DNA of 64,000 bases from Bog-950 sp964615305. GTDB lineage: Bacteria; Bacteroidota; Bacteroidia; Chitinophagales; LD1. This document shows, one piece after another, positions 31,957 to 41,458 of this stretch. The DNA is taken from positions 124,001 through 188,000 of the forward strand of contig CAZTNA010000004.1 of assembly GCA_964615305.1 (NCBI GenBank), read 5' to 3'. The first letter of the stretch is position 1, and every line of letters starts with the position of its first letter. Under the pieces are notes generated by a model, which saw nothing but the letters and a program-made list of their open reading frames with translations, had not been told where the DNA came from and did not search any database. A program made the position numbers and the translations under genes.

Positions 31957-33054
31957 CTAAGCCCCGGCACTTAGCGTAGGTGTTTTTATTTTCTCTTGGC
32001 CGCTTAGCCCATCTAATACTTCTATTTGAATACCATCCGAAAGACCGGTCTTAATTTCCTTTTTTTGAATGGTGCCGGTAGCTGTCTGAATTTCTACAAA
32101 CGGTTTTGTGCCTTCAAACAGCAAAACACTTTCGGGTATAGATAACACGCTGTCTTTTCGTTGCAGAATAATATCGGCATTGGCGCTGTAGCCCGCACGT
32201 AAGAACTTTCCTTCGAGCAGTTGTATGGCTGCTTTTATTTCGAATTGTATAGCACCGTTTTCGGTTACACCTTTAGGGCTTATGTATTCCAACTTAGCGT
32301 CAAACTTATCTTCCTGCAATGCACCAATAGTAAGTATAAGCGGCATGCCTACGTGTATCTTTCCTACTTCCGATTCATCTACCTTGCCTACAAAAATCAT
32401 TTCGCCCATATCGGCTACCGATGCAATGGTAGTGCCTTCGTTAAACGTGTTGCTCTCAATAACTGAGTTACCTTCTTTAACCGGCACATCGAGTACCATA
32501 CCACTAATGGTAGATTTTATGAGTGTGTTAGAAACTTGTCCGGCTTTGGCGGTGGTTCCTTCTTTTATCAATTGAAGATTGTTTTCAGCAGCATCCTGTT
32601 CTTCGAGAGTTGTTTTATAGCGGTTATCAATCTGTTGAAACTCTGATTGTGCAATTACTTTATCGCTGAGTAATTGTTTAGAGCGGTCGTATTCAATCTT
32701 CGCATTCTCAACAGCAATCTTTGCCTGATTCAAGCGGTTTTCTGCATTGCTCAGGTTTAGCATGTTCGGTATAATTTTTATCCGCGCTATCACATCGCCT
32801 TGCTTTACCTTATCGCCTGCTTTAATGAATAACTTATCTACTATGCCGCTTACCTGGCTTTTCATAGCTACTTCTTTGCGCGGATTTATGGCACCTGTGG
32901 CTACTGTTTTCTGAATAATGTTTTGAACCGATGGCTCTACGGTGCTAATCTTTTCAGGCTCTTTTTTCGATTTGTTGTAAAGAAAATAAAATGTCCAGCC
33001 GAAGATGCCTAACACGGCTAATGCCACTAATACCTTAACTGCTTTACCTATCAT
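31957..33054 (-). CDS. Periplasmic adaptor (membrane fusion) subunit of a MacAB-like exporter
   Basis: 365 residues. A single N-terminal membrane anchor (residues 6-26) is followed by a biotinyl/lipoyl-like half-motif (VSGIVDKLFIKAGDKVKQGD), a coiled-coil hairpin (about 95-165, ENRLNQAKIAVENAKIEYDR), the second lipoyl half (STISGMVLDVPVKEG) and beta-barrel domains. This is the HlyD/MacA layout; it would join the inner-membrane ABC permease to a TolC-like outer channel. No TolC gene is nearby. It is the last gene of a four-gene operon (ATPase, permease, permease, adaptor), 12 bases after the second permease. Confidence 0.9.
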   Translation of the reverse strand: MIGKAVKVLVALAVLGIFGWTFYFLYNKSKKEPEKISTVEPSVQNIIQKTVATGAINPRKEVAMKSQVSGIVDKLFIKAGDKVKQGDVIARIKIIPNMLNLSNAENRLNQAKIAVENAKIEYDRSKQLLSDKVIAQSEFQQIDNRYKTTLEEQDAAENNLQLIKEGTTAKAGQVSNTLIKSTISGMVLDVPVKEGNSVIESNTFNEGTTIASVADMGEMIFVGKVDESEVGKIHVGMPLILTIGALQEDKFDAKLEYISPKGVTENGAIQFEIKAAIQLLEGKFLRAGYSANADIILQRKDSVLSIPESVLLFEGTKPFVEIQTATGTIQKKEIKTGLSDGIQIEVLDGLSGQEKIKTPTLSAGA

Positions 33055-33066
33055 AAATGTTTCTTT

Positions 33067-34326
33067 TTATTCTGTTCTTAATGCTTCTACCGGTGAAATT
33101 TCTAAAGCCCTTTGTGCAGGTATAAGCCCCGCCAATGCTCCCGAAAAAATTAAAATGCCCAATGCTTTCAGCGCTACGGCTAAGTCAACACCCGGGTGCA
33201 AGAACATAACGCCCTCACCGGCAGGTATATTTTGGCTTACCAATTCTAGTAACCCCACACCCGCCACCAAACCGGCATAGCCCGCTATAGAAGTAAGCGT
33301 AACTGCTTCTAACATCAACTGGCTTACTATAGATGCAGGCGTAGCGCCAATGGCTCTGCGCACGCCTATTTCGCGGGTGCGTTCTTTCACTACTATCAGC
33401 ATAATGTTGCTTACACCAATAACCCCCGCCAGTAATGTTCCTATGCCTACAAACCACACCAGCATTTCTATACCTAAAAACAATCCGCTTAGTTTGTTGA
33501 ACTCCTCTGCCATGTTCCAATGGCCTATGGCACGCTTATCATCCGGAGCAATTTTGTGACGCTCTTTTAGTAGTGCCATCGCTTTTTTCTCTGCTATAGA
33601 AGCTGATACATTATCAGCACTTTTTACCGAGAACCAACCCACTTTATTGCCCATATTAAATGCTTGCCCGAAAGCAGTAAACGGCAGATAGATAGATGCT
33701 GCCTGTTCGCGCGCTTCGTGACCTTTGCCGCTGCCGCGCAGCAGGCCTGTTACCATAAAATTTACTCCGTTTATTTTTATGTATTGCCCAATGGGGTTTT
33801 CAGCAGTAGAAAAAAGTTTCTCTACTACGGTTTCGCCTATCACCGCTACTTTTCGTTTATCATCCATATCGTTTGTATTGATAAAGCGCCCGCCTGTAAG
33901 TTTGAACTGTTGTATCTCAGTTACCTGCGGGTGCACACCGTAAACCGAAAAAGCAGCCGATTTTAATCCGCGTACCACGTTGTTGTTACTGTTATAGCCG
34001 CCCAGTTGGTTCATAGGTGCTACTATCTTCAACTCGCTGATATTTTGTTGCAGCGCTACCGCATCTTCGGTAGTAAAATTGTACTGCCTGTTGGGTTGTA
34101 AACCTTTGTAAGGTTTACTGGTGGCCTGAGTCCACATAAAAAAACTGTTGGTGGCCGTGCCGCTGAATTCTTCGAGCACACCGTTGCGTAAACCATTACC
34201 CGAACCAAGCATAATAACCAGCATAAAAATTCCCCAGAACACACCGAAGGCGGTTAAGAAGGTGCGCAATTTATTTTTGCGCATAGCGGCTGCTATCTCC
34301 TGCCAGTTGTCTAAATCAAAAATCAT
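33067..34326 (-). CDS. MacB-like ABC transporter permease (second of two)
   Basis: 419 residues with the MacB/FtsX topology: one TM helix near the N-terminus (about 18-40, TFLTAFGVFWGIFMLVIMLG), a large periplasmic MacB core domain (about 45-270), then three TM helices (about 280-410), including the conserved IMLIVVKERTREIGVRRAIGA loop that contacts the ATPase. No ATPase domain is fused. The start overlaps the stop of the preceding permease by four bases (ATGA), implying coupling. It probably forms a heterodimer with that paralogue. Confidence 0.9.
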   Translation of the reverse strand: MIFDLDNWQEIAAAMRKNKLRTFLTAFGVFWGIFMLVIMLGSGNGLRNGVLEEFSGTATNSFFMWTQATSKPYKGLQPNRQYNFTTEDAVALQQNISELKIVAPMNQLGGYNSNNNVVRGLKSAAFSVYGVHPQVTEIQQFKLTGGRFINTNDMDDKRKVAVIGETVVEKLFSTAENPIGQYIKINGVNFMVTGLLRGSGKGHEAREQAASIYLPFTAFGQAFNMGNKVGWFSVKSADNVSASIAEKKAMALLKERHKIAPDDKRAIGHWNMAEEFNKLSGLFLGIEMLVWFVGIGTLLAGVIGVSNIMLIVVKERTREIGVRRAIGATPASIVSQLMLEAVTLTSIAGYAGLVAGVGLLELVSQNIPAGEGVMFLHPGVDLAVALKALGILIFSGALAGLIPAQRALEISPVEALRTE

Positions 34327-35552
34327 ACTTCGTCTTTTAAAGCAGTTACCGGATTAATACTTGCTGCGCGCACAGCCGGAAAAAAGCCCGCAATTAAACC
34401 TGCTGTAATAAGCACCAGTGTAGCGGTGATGGCAACTTTAAAATCTACTTCAGGGTTCTTAAAAAAATCGCTGTTGGGCACATACTTTTTAAACAACTCC
34501 AGCACCACTACACCCAGCACCATACCTGTGTAACCCGCAAGGGCCGTAATAATGAGCGACTCCTGCAAGATTAAACTCACAATAGAAAACGGATTTGCGC
34601 CCAGCGCTTTCCGTATGCCTATTTCCTTCGTTCTTTCCTTTACCGAAATCATAAGAATGTTGCTTACACCTACCACTCCGGCAATAATAGTTCCTATACC
34701 AATAATCCAGATAAAAATGCGGATACCGGTAAGCATGCCCATAATGCGCTCAAAGTTTTCGCGGTTGTTGTAGGCGCTTGCTGCGTTTTTGTCTGCCGGG
34801 TTAAAGCCATGACGCGCTGCAAGCAGGCGTGTAATTTCTGCGGCTAAGGCAGTGCCCGCATCTACTGACATATCACCCGTGCCCAGCCATATTACATCTA
34901 AGTAATTTTTGCCGTTAAATACTTTTTGCGAAGTGGTATAAGGAATATAGATTCTATCCATATCGCCACGGCCGGGGTCGTAGAAAGTGCCCACCACCAA
35001 AAACGGAATGCCTTGCACATCTATATACTTGCCCACGGCTTCTTCATTCTTAAAAAACATCTCGTTTACCGGTTGCCCTATTACACATACTTTCCTGAAC
35101 TGCTGTACATCGTTTTCATTCAGGAAACGCCCCTTTGTTACCTGCAAATTCTCCAGATAGTCGTGGTCGGCAGAACCCGAGCGCGTCATAAAGCTTGCCT
35201 TCTTATTTCCATAGCGCATGTTCTTCATCATATAGCCCTGCGCTGTGCCCGATTCCTTCTCCACCCCCTTCGTCTTCTTCAGAATCATTTCCTTGTCTTC
35301 GTTGGTCAATATAATGGCTCTGCCCGGCTGATAGCCGTTGTGTGCCATAGAAGTTTTTCCTCCGTTTATCCAAATTGTATTGGTAGCATCAGAGGCAAAC
35401 TGCTGCTCGGCACCGTTTCGCAAACCTCTGCCCGCACCTAAAAGTATAATGAGAATAAATATGCCCCACGCCACGCTGAATGCCGTTAGGAAAGTGCGCA
35501 GCTTGTTATTGCGCACCACAAAGTATATCTCTATTAAACTATCGTAGTTCAT
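34323..35552 (-). CDS. MacB-like ABC transporter permease (first of two)
   Basis: 409 residues, paralogous to the next gene over its whole length: N-terminal TM (about 16-38, TFLTAFSVAWGIFILIILLG), periplasmic domain, and a C-terminal three-TM block with the matching ILMISVKERTKEIGIRKALGA coupling loop. It starts 3 bases after the ATPase stop and overlaps the second permease by 4 bases. Two distinct permeases with one ATPase imply a heterodimeric exporter. Substrate (peptide, lipid, lipoprotein or drug) cannot be told from sequence. Confidence 0.9.
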   Translation of the reverse strand: MNYDSLIEIYFVVRNNKLRTFLTAFSVAWGIFILIILLGAGRGLRNGAEQQFASDATNTIWINGGKTSMAHNGYQPGRAIILTNEDKEMILKKTKGVEKESGTAQGYMMKNMRYGNKKASFMTRSGSADHDYLENLQVTKGRFLNENDVQQFRKVCVIGQPVNEMFFKNEEAVGKYIDVQGIPFLVVGTFYDPGRGDMDRIYIPYTTSQKVFNGKNYLDVIWLGTGDMSVDAGTALAAEITRLLAARHGFNPADKNAASAYNNRENFERIMGMLTGIRIFIWIIGIGTIIAGVVGVSNILMISVKERTKEIGIRKALGANPFSIVSLILQESLIITALAGYTGMVLGVVVLELFKKYVPNSDFFKNPEVDFKVAITATLVLITAGLIAGFFPAVRAASINPVTALKDEV

Positions 35553-35555
35553 AGT

Positions 35556-36230
35556 TTATGCGGTGGCAGGGTTTACTATCAGGCCGTCTTTCAGGCGTAT
35601 GATGCGTTGAGTGGTATCTGCCACATCCTGCTCGTGCGTTACTATTATAATGGTCATTCCTTGCTTATTCATCTCCTTAAATATCTCCATTATCTCGTGG
35701 CTGGTTTGCGAATCGAGCGCACCGGTAGGTTCATCGGCAAGTATCACTTTGGGTTTTGCAATAAGCGAACGCGCTATAGCCACGCGTTGTTTTTGTCCGC
35801 CCGAAAGTTCACCGGGTAAATGGTCTGCCCAATCTTTTAAGCCCACGCGCTCTAAATATTCCATAGCTATGCGCGTGCGTTCTTTGCGCCCCACACCCTG
35901 ATAGTAAAGCGGCAGAGCTACATTATCTACCGCGTTTTTAAACGCTATAAGGTTGAAACTCTGAAACACAAAACCCAGAAACCTGTTGCGCAGTTGCGCG
36001 GCTTTGGTTGGCGATAGCTTTTTAATCAACTGCCCGTTTAGCTGATAGCTGCCTTCATCGTAATCATCGAGTATGCCTAGAATATTCAGCAGTGTAGATT
36101 TGCCGGAACCCGAAGAACCCATAATAGATACAAACTCGCCTTCGGCTATATGCATGTCAATGCCCTTTAGCACCTGTAGTTTGTTGCTGCCCATCTGGTA
36201 GGCTTTGCGCACATCGTGCAACTGTATCAT
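35556..36230 (-). CDS. ABC transporter ATP-binding protein, LolD/MacB subfamily
   Basis: 224 residues, a complete single nucleotide-binding domain. Walker A is GSSGSGKS (38-45), the Q-loop glutamine is Q90 (FVFQSFNLI), the signature is LSGGQKQR (142-149), Walker B is VILADEP (162-168) and the switch histidine is H199. The sequence IMGSSGSGKSTLLNILG and the DEPTGALDS ending belong to the mechanotransmission (MacB/LolD/FtsE) group. It is the first gene of the exporter operon and has a candidate promoter about 90 bases upstream. Confidence 0.95.
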   Translation of the reverse strand: MIQLHDVRKAYQMGSNKLQVLKGIDMHIAEGEFVSIMGSSGSGKSTLLNILGILDDYDEGSYQLNGQLIKKLSPTKAAQLRNRFLGFVFQSFNLIAFKNAVDNVALPLYYQGVGRKERTRIAMEYLERVGLKDWADHLPGELSGGQKQRVAIARSLIAKPKVILADEPTGALDSQTSHEIMEIFKEMNKQGMTIIIVTHEQDVADTTQRIIRLKDGLIVNPATA

Positions 36231-36322
36231 GGTGTGAAGAAAAACATATTGCGAACAAACAGTAGGCAGTAACTGCTGTAAATGGAGTGCTGAGTGTTAA
36301 TTGATGTAAATGATGAGAGTCT

Positions 36323-36349
36323 CAAATTTATTTCAATAGCTGCGTACAA
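36323..36349 (-). promoter_or_regulatory. Candidate promoter of the ABC exporter operon
   Basis: Read on the minus strand: TTG (36349-36347), a 16-base spacer, then TAAATTTG (36330-36323), an exact TAnnTTTG match. The leader to the ATPase start would be about 85-90 bases. Confidence 0.4.
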
Positions 36350-36395
36350 TGTTATCCGTCTGCATTTTACTCGCTTTGCAATCTGGCTTTTTACC

Positions 36396-39300
36396 CTACT
36401 TAATAAGGGTAACGCTTCCCTTACGGAAAATGGCGTTGTCATCACCAAACAAGCCCAGCTTGAATACATAAACATAAACGCCCGGAGGGGCAGGTTTGGT
36501 TTTATATTTACCATCCCACGGGTAAGCGCCTTCGTGCATTTTTTCGCCCCAGCGATTAAACACCTGAAACAAAATAACTTTCACCCCGCCCTGAGCCATG
36601 ATGTAGAAGTTATCGTTATTGCCATCGCCATTTGGAGTAAAGGCATTAGGTATATAAAAGTTATTCGGGAAAATAACGCGGATAAGAGAGGAATCAGTAG
36701 CTGTGCAGCCGCCTGAGTAAATATTTACACCGTAATACTGCGCCTCATCTTCCGGATGAACCACCGGGTTGGTGCAGGTATTGCAAGCCACATTTACGGT
36801 AGGAAACCAGTTGAACGAATCAATAGATGCAGCGCCCAGGTTAATATCGGTGTAAAGCATTACGCTATCTCCATACATAATCAAGGTATCGGGGTAAACA
36901 GTAACATTTGGTACAGCTACTGACGATACGCTAATAATATTGCTGGCGGCAGTGCAGCCGTTGGCATCGGTAATGGTAACGGAGTATGAGCCGGTTTGGT
37001 TAACGGTAATGCTTTGCGTGTTGTCGCCCGTATTCCATGAATAGGAGTTAAAACTGCCAATAGTAGAAAGTGTAACCGTTTGATTGGTGCAAATACGTGT
37101 AGTGCCGCTGGAGTCAATAGTAACAGTTGGGTTAGCGGCAGAATAAACCATCAGGGTATCGGTGCGTGCGCAAAGAGGGTCGCTGGCGGTGGCTACGTAA
37201 TAGAAAGTGTCCACCGTGCCTGCCGGAACATTTATCTGCGGGTTAGAAGCGGTGTTGCTGCTGAGCCATGATTCAGCTAAAGGAGTTTCGGCAGTCCACG
37301 TAACATTAGAGCCTGCAGTGCCCGTAGGGTTGCCGCCAATAGTAGCGGTGCCGCCTTCGCAAAAACGCACATCGCCACCGGCATCGGCCACAGGCGATGG
37401 GTTACTGAACACCCGCATGGTATCAGATTCGAAACATCCGGCAGTGGTGGCATCGAGAACATAAAAGAAAGTGTCCACCGTGCCTACAGGAATATTTGCC
37501 TGCGGGTTGAAGGCAGCAGTGCTGCTTAGCCAACTTGTAACTGTAGGGGTTTCGCCTGTCCAAGTAACATTGGCTGCATTGCTCGAAGGTGTGCCGCCTA
37601 AAGTAATAGTGCCGCCTCCGCATAAAGTAGCATCAGGCCCTGCATTAGCAGTAGGGCCGGGGCTGCTGAAAACATATACCGTATCTGTTCTAAAACAGGT
37701 GAAATCCTGCGTTCGCACAACATAAAAGAAAGTATCAACCGTACCGGCAGGCACAGTAGCAAACGGATTTTGAATTCCTGTGCCATTCAGCCAACCTTGC
37801 ACTTGCGGTGTAGATCCTGTCCACGTTACAGTAGGCCCTATAGTGGTGGTGGGGTTTCCGCCAAGAAATGCATTACCGCCTTCGCAAAGGTTTACATCAG
37901 GCCCTGCATCGGCCGGTGGCGAAGCGGTAACTATTACACTCAGGTCGTTAGAAACAGCCGAGTCAACACTACAAGTATCGTAAATAATGCAGGTCATGTT
38001 TACATCTTGTTGAGGGTAAATGGTAATCTGGTCAGAGCCATAAACAACTGTTCTTGTGTTTCCATACAGCCACACATAGTGGTATGGCGGTACTCCACAG
38101 TTAGGGTGTGCGGTAAAGGTTACGGGTTCACCTGCACAAATCTGTGTTTTGTCTTGAGTAATGTTTCCTTCTACACGGCAGGCCTCTACGGTCATTTGCC
38201 ACATATTGCCGCGGGCACAGAGATAAAAGCAGTTATCTAAACAAATAGAGTCGCGGTTTTTTAAGGTAAAGTCTAAAAGGTAGTCGGCACATTGTGGTGT
38301 AATACAAGTAAGGTAGTTAGGCACAAAGCTGTTTATTTTCAGTGCATTTGCACCGGGCACTAAGTTAGAATCCGTAGTACAGGTACCCGTGTAGGGTGGT
38401 TGTGCGGGGTTGCATGAAAGTAAACCGGTGGTGGTGTTGCATTCATCACTTTGTACTTCCATAGTTACTTGGCTAAAAGTGCAAAATGGAGCCGGCAGGG
38501 GAGGAGTGCCGCAAAATGGGTCATAGGTAAGTGTGTATTCTACATCTACATACGAGTTGGTCAATTTGCTTCTACCGGGTACCGGCACTTGCATGTGATA
38601 ATCACAACTGCCTAACGACATAGTAGTAAAACCCAGATTGGCAGAAATACCCGACAATCTGAAATCACCCATTTTGGTTCTGCCAAAAACCGTAGGGTCA
38701 ATCATGATGGGGTAAGTGTGGTCGGTTTTAGTTATCCAATCAACGGGCACCAGTGTTTGAAGTGTGTAATCGTTTCCGTTTTTTGTAAGACGATAGCTGC
38801 CGTGCGTACCAAATGCTTTGGCGTCTAAGTAAACCGGCTTTTCAATAACTATCAGTGAATCTCCTTGCGCATTACGGATAATGTAATCACCTTTATACCC
38901 CGCGCCCGGTATAAAACCTCCGTCAACCGACTCGTCAATAGTAAAACCCGAAGGCAACGTAAAGTGGTCTTCTATGACCATGTAGCCACTCGAAATGGGT
39001 AACTGCAAAGGGGCAGGAATTACAAAGTTGGTTTTTATTTCGCCCTTCGTAAAAATCTGTTCCATGTCAATACCACTCCACATATTTTTTACGCTCAGCC
39101 CTTCCTCGCCAATGGTGTATGTGCTATAATCGGCATTTTGCTTTTGTGTGTAAACACTCGCTTCATCAAAAAAGAAAATCTGCAGGTTTTTGTTGAACTC
39201 AAATTCAAAACCGCTTTCAGTTATTGAACTGGTGTGGCTGTTCATATCGCATTTGGTAGGCACCGGTTGGTTGAGCGCGCTATAAACTCCGGGCTTCATC

Positions 39301-39662
39301 GCATCAGGTCTCAAACGGCTATCAATAGTGTTCCATACATCGCCTTCAAACTTTTTGTAGTGAAGAGGGAAATATGATTTCTGTGAAAACATGCGCCCTG
39401 CGTTATCGGGCTTTATGAGTAGGCGCGAATCAATAGTGCGCTTGTCTAGCAATTCGATACACTCTTCACATTCAGCGTTGTAAGGCAACACTCCGTATTC
39501 GGGGTGTTGCTGCGCTTTGGCCGATGAATTTTGCTGAAGCGTTGCCGTAAGAAAAACTTTATCGGTATTAAACGAAGTAAAGTTGGGTTTCTTTACATGC
39601 ATCTGTGCGAAACACGCAACAGTAACTGAGTAAACAACAACAGTAAGGAAGGCTTTTTTCAT
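36396..39662 (-). CDS. Secreted surface protein with three tandem repeats and T9SS type B (gliding-associated) C-terminus
   Basis: 1088 residues. The signal peptide is residues 1-19 (KKAFLTVVVYSVTVACFAQ). A long N-terminal region (to about 510) contains paired cysteines (ECEECIELL) and no domain I recognise. Three near-repeats of about 85 residues follow (about 600-860), each with a Cys-Glu/Gly-Gly-Gly motif (LCEGGNAFLGG, LCGGGTITLGG, FCEGGTATIGG), TW-TGETP, and GTVDTFFYV. An Ig-like segment and the type B T9SS domain (FYIPNAFTPNGDGNNDNF…GSVTLIK) close the protein. A strong promoter lies directly before the ATG. Export to the cell surface is inferred from the sorting domain; a binding or structural role is likely. 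Confidence 0.87.
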   Translation of the reverse strand: MKKAFLTVVVYSVTVACFAQMHVKKPNFTSFNTDKVFLTATLQQNSSAKAQQHPEYGVLPYNAECEECIELLDKRTIDSRLLIKPDNAGRMFSQKSYFPLHYKKFEGDVWNTIDSRLRPDAMKPGVYSALNQPVPTKCDMNSHTSSITESGFEFEFNKNLQIFFFDEASVYTQKQNADYSTYTIGEEGLSVKNMWSGIDMEQIFTKGEIKTNFVIPAPLQLPISSGYMVIEDHFTLPSGFTIDESVDGGFIPGAGYKGDYIIRNAQGDSLIVIEKPVYLDAKAFGTHGSYRLTKNGNDYTLQTLVPVDWITKTDHTYPIMIDPTVFGRTKMGDFRLSGISANLGFTTMSLGSCDYHMQVPVPGRSKLTNSYVDVEYTLTYDPFCGTPPLPAPFCTFSQVTMEVQSDECNTTTGLLSCNPAQPPYTGTCTTDSNLVPGANALKINSFVPNYLTCITPQCADYLLDFTLKNRDSICLDNCFYLCARGNMWQMTVEACRVEGNITQDKTQICAGEPVTFTAHPNCGVPPYHYVWLYGNTRTVVYGSDQITIYPQQDVNMTCIIYDTCSVDSAVSNDLSVIVTASPPADAGPDVNLCEGGNAFLGGNPTTTIGPTVTWTGSTPQVQGWLNGTGIQNPFATVPAGTVDTFFYVVRTQDFTCFRTDTVYVFSSPGPTANAGPDATLCGGGTITLGGTPSSNAANVTWTGETPTVTSWLSSTAAFNPQANIPVGTVDTFFYVLDATTAGCFESDTMRVFSNPSPVADAGGDVRFCEGGTATIGGNPTGTAGSNVTWTAETPLAESWLSSNTASNPQINVPAGTVDTFYYVATASDPLCARTDTLMVYSAANPTVTIDSSGTTRICTNQTVTLSTIGSFNSYSWNTGDNTQSITVNQTGSYSVTITDANGCTAASNIISVSSVAVPNVTVYPDTLIMYGDSVMLYTDINLGAASIDSFNWFPTVNVACNTCTNPVVHPEDEAQYYGVNIYSGGCTATDSSLIRVIFPNNFYIPNAFTPNGDGNNDNFYIMAQGGVKVILFQVFNRWGEKMHEGAYPWDGKYKTKPAPPGVYVYVFKLGLFGDDNAIFRKGSVTLIK

Positions 39663-39672
39663 GATGGGTGAG

Positions 39673-39702
39673 CGAATATAGAATATTAGGATAGACGCAA
39701 AA
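39673..39702 (-). promoter_or_regulatory. Promoter of the T9SS type B gene, nearly leaderless
   Basis: On the minus strand: TTTTG (39702-39698), a 17-base spacer, TATATTCG (39680-39673, one mismatch to TAnnTTTG). The start codon at 39662 is only about 10 bases beyond, so the mRNA would have almost no 5' leader. Confidence 0.6.
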
Positions 39703-39733
39703 CCCGCTCGTTCAGGTTGCCCGTAAGGGCAGG

Positions 39734-40318
39734 TTACCTAAGCACTAAAGTCTTGAAAACACGCATTGCATACTCCTTCAATTTTAAATTGAATTCAATG
39801 GCGTAAGTAGGGTCTTTGTATTGGTAGGTAACAGTGAGCATGTAAGATGTTTTTCTTTTTTCTGAAAAAGCAATCAAGTCATATCGGGTAAAATTGCTGG
39901 CTTTGCTTCTGCGGTAATAGCGTGTGGTAATGAGCAATGCGGTTTCTCCACTGGCTATTTTTATACTATCGGTTTGGTAGTCTTGTCCGGCAGGTGTTAC
40001 TCTGTCGGGGTATGAGCTAAACTCAGTGGTAACAAAATTTACACCGTGATTTATGTTTTCGCTTTCTGTTTTACGCAACACAAAAAACGCTGTAACAGGC
40101 GCGTTATTGATAATGTGTGGTAAAGCTACATCAGTAAATTCAAACTTTTGATCGCGGCTACTGGCATCTATCTGAGGTATATTATGCCATTTTTCAGGAA
40201 CTCTGAAAGTGTATTCATTAGTTTCTACCGTGGTGGTGCTGTTAAAAACAGAAGTATCTGTTTGTGCAATTGAAACAAAATATAGCAAAACAAAAACTAT
40301 CGTTTTAAGATACTTCAT
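39734..40318 (-). CDS. Small secreted protein of unknown function
   Basis: 194 residues. The signal peptide is residues 1-18 (KYLKTIVFVLLYFVSIAQ). The mature part reads like a PsbP/DUF1795-type fold of small secreted proteins (EYTFRVPEKWHNIPQ near the N-terminus, alternating strands, then YAMRVFKTLVLR at the end), but that is a pattern impression and not a firm match. No catalytic motif or sorting domain is present. It lies between the histidine kinase and the T9SS type B gene on the same strand; the 116-base gap to the kinase argues for a separate transcript. Confidence 0.72.
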   Translation of the reverse strand: MKYLKTIVFVLLYFVSIAQTDTSVFNSTTTVETNEYTFRVPEKWHNIPQIDASSRDQKFEFTDVALPHIINNAPVTAFFVLRKTESENINHGVNFVTTEFSSYPDRVTPAGQDYQTDSIKIASGETALLITTRYYRRSKASNFTRYDLIAFSEKRKTSYMLTVTYQYKDPTYAIEFNLKLKEYAMRVFKTLVLR

Positions 40319-40434
40319 AGGGTAAGTTGTTTCGGGTAAAATTAATCACATAATACACAAATTATATGCTTTAATAAATAAAATATCAGCCAAAGAAAAA
40401 TATGTGAAGTAAATTGTAAGAACACAAAAGTGAA

Positions 40435-41430
40435 CTACAACTTTGTAAATGATATGCGAAAGATAGTGCCCTTTACCTTGTTATCAAACACCGAAATGTT
40501 GCCCTTGTATATTTCTACGAAGCGTTTTACAATGTATAAGCCCAAACCGGTGCCTTTAGCTTTTCGAGTGTTCTCATTTCCGGCACGGTAAAATTTGTCA
40601 AAAATCCGTGCTTTATCTTCATCATTTATACCAACACCCTCATCTGCTACCGATAACAGTATTTCAGACTCTGATTCGCTTAGCGAAACTATAATACTGG
40701 TTTCGGGCTCAGAATATTTCACCGCATTTTCAACCAGGTTGGTAATTACCGATGTAAAGCCCAACACATCTACATTCATGTAAATTCCGTCAGAAATTTG
40801 TGTGTCTATTTTTATTTTCTTTTTGTTGTTGGCAAAGCGTTCAGCAGTTTGTGTAACTACTTCTGATACATTTATCTCTTCATTGTTAAAGCCGGTTTCG
40901 TTTCGTTCAATTTTTGCGGCAAACAGTATGTTGTCCACTAACTCTTCCAATCGCTCCAAATCAACCAATGAGTTATCAATCAACTTGTCAGTTTGCTCGG
41001 GCTCAAGTTTTCTTTTAGCCAGTGTTTGTAACGATAGCTTGACAGTAGAAAGCGGTGATTTTAACTCGTGAGTTATAGACAGCAAAAAATTACGCTGCTG
41101 ACTGGCTAACTGCATTTCGCTCAAAAAAACTTTGCGTACCCTCAGCAACCCTAATAGCAGTAAAAGAATAAACACTGACCCTTCAGTTACTATCATTAAC
41201 TTTTGCCGTTGATACTTAGAGTAAAATTTTTGATATTCTACGGTGGCAGAATAGTTGCCATCCGGGTATACTTGCTCGTAGCGAAGTTGATGCGCTTGTA
41301 TAGTTTCTGAATAAGCTGTTTCGTTTTTAGCATAAAGCAGATAAGCCCACCAAAGCGAAAATGCCATGATGTATGTAAACACAACATAAAATGTGGTAAA
41401 CGGGCTGGCCGTCAAAAGTTTTTTAAACAT
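40435..41430 (-). CDS. Membrane sensor histidine kinase (orphan)
   Basis: 331 residues. Two TM helices (about 12-33 and 78-96) flank a short periplasmic loop of about 45 residues. The HisKA domain has the H-box SITHELKSPLS with phospho-acceptor H121. The ATPase domain has the N-box NLVENAVKYS (231-240), G1 DEGVG (263-267), F-box and G2 GTGLGL (293-298). All catalytic motifs look intact. No response regulator is encoded next to it; the upstream neighbour is arfB, 28 bases away on the same strand. The partner must be elsewhere. The periplasmic loop is too small for a large ligand-binding fold. Confidence 0.93.
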   Translation of the reverse strand: MFKKLLTASPFTTFYVVFTYIMAFSLWWAYLLYAKNETAYSETIQAHQLRYEQVYPDGNYSATVEYQKFYSKYQRQKLMIVTEGSVFILLLLLGLLRVRKVFLSEMQLASQQRNFLLSITHELKSPLSTVKLSLQTLAKRKLEPEQTDKLIDNSLVDLERLEELVDNILFAAKIERNETGFNNEEINVSEVVTQTAERFANNKKKIKIDTQISDGIYMNVDVLGFTSVITNLVENAVKYSEPETSIIVSLSESESEILLSVADEGVGINDEDKARIFDKFYRAGNENTRKAKGTGLGLYIVKRFVEIYKGNISVFDNKVKGTIFRISFTKL

Positions 41431-41458
41431 GGTCAGGTGTTTTTCGAACGCTATTTAA

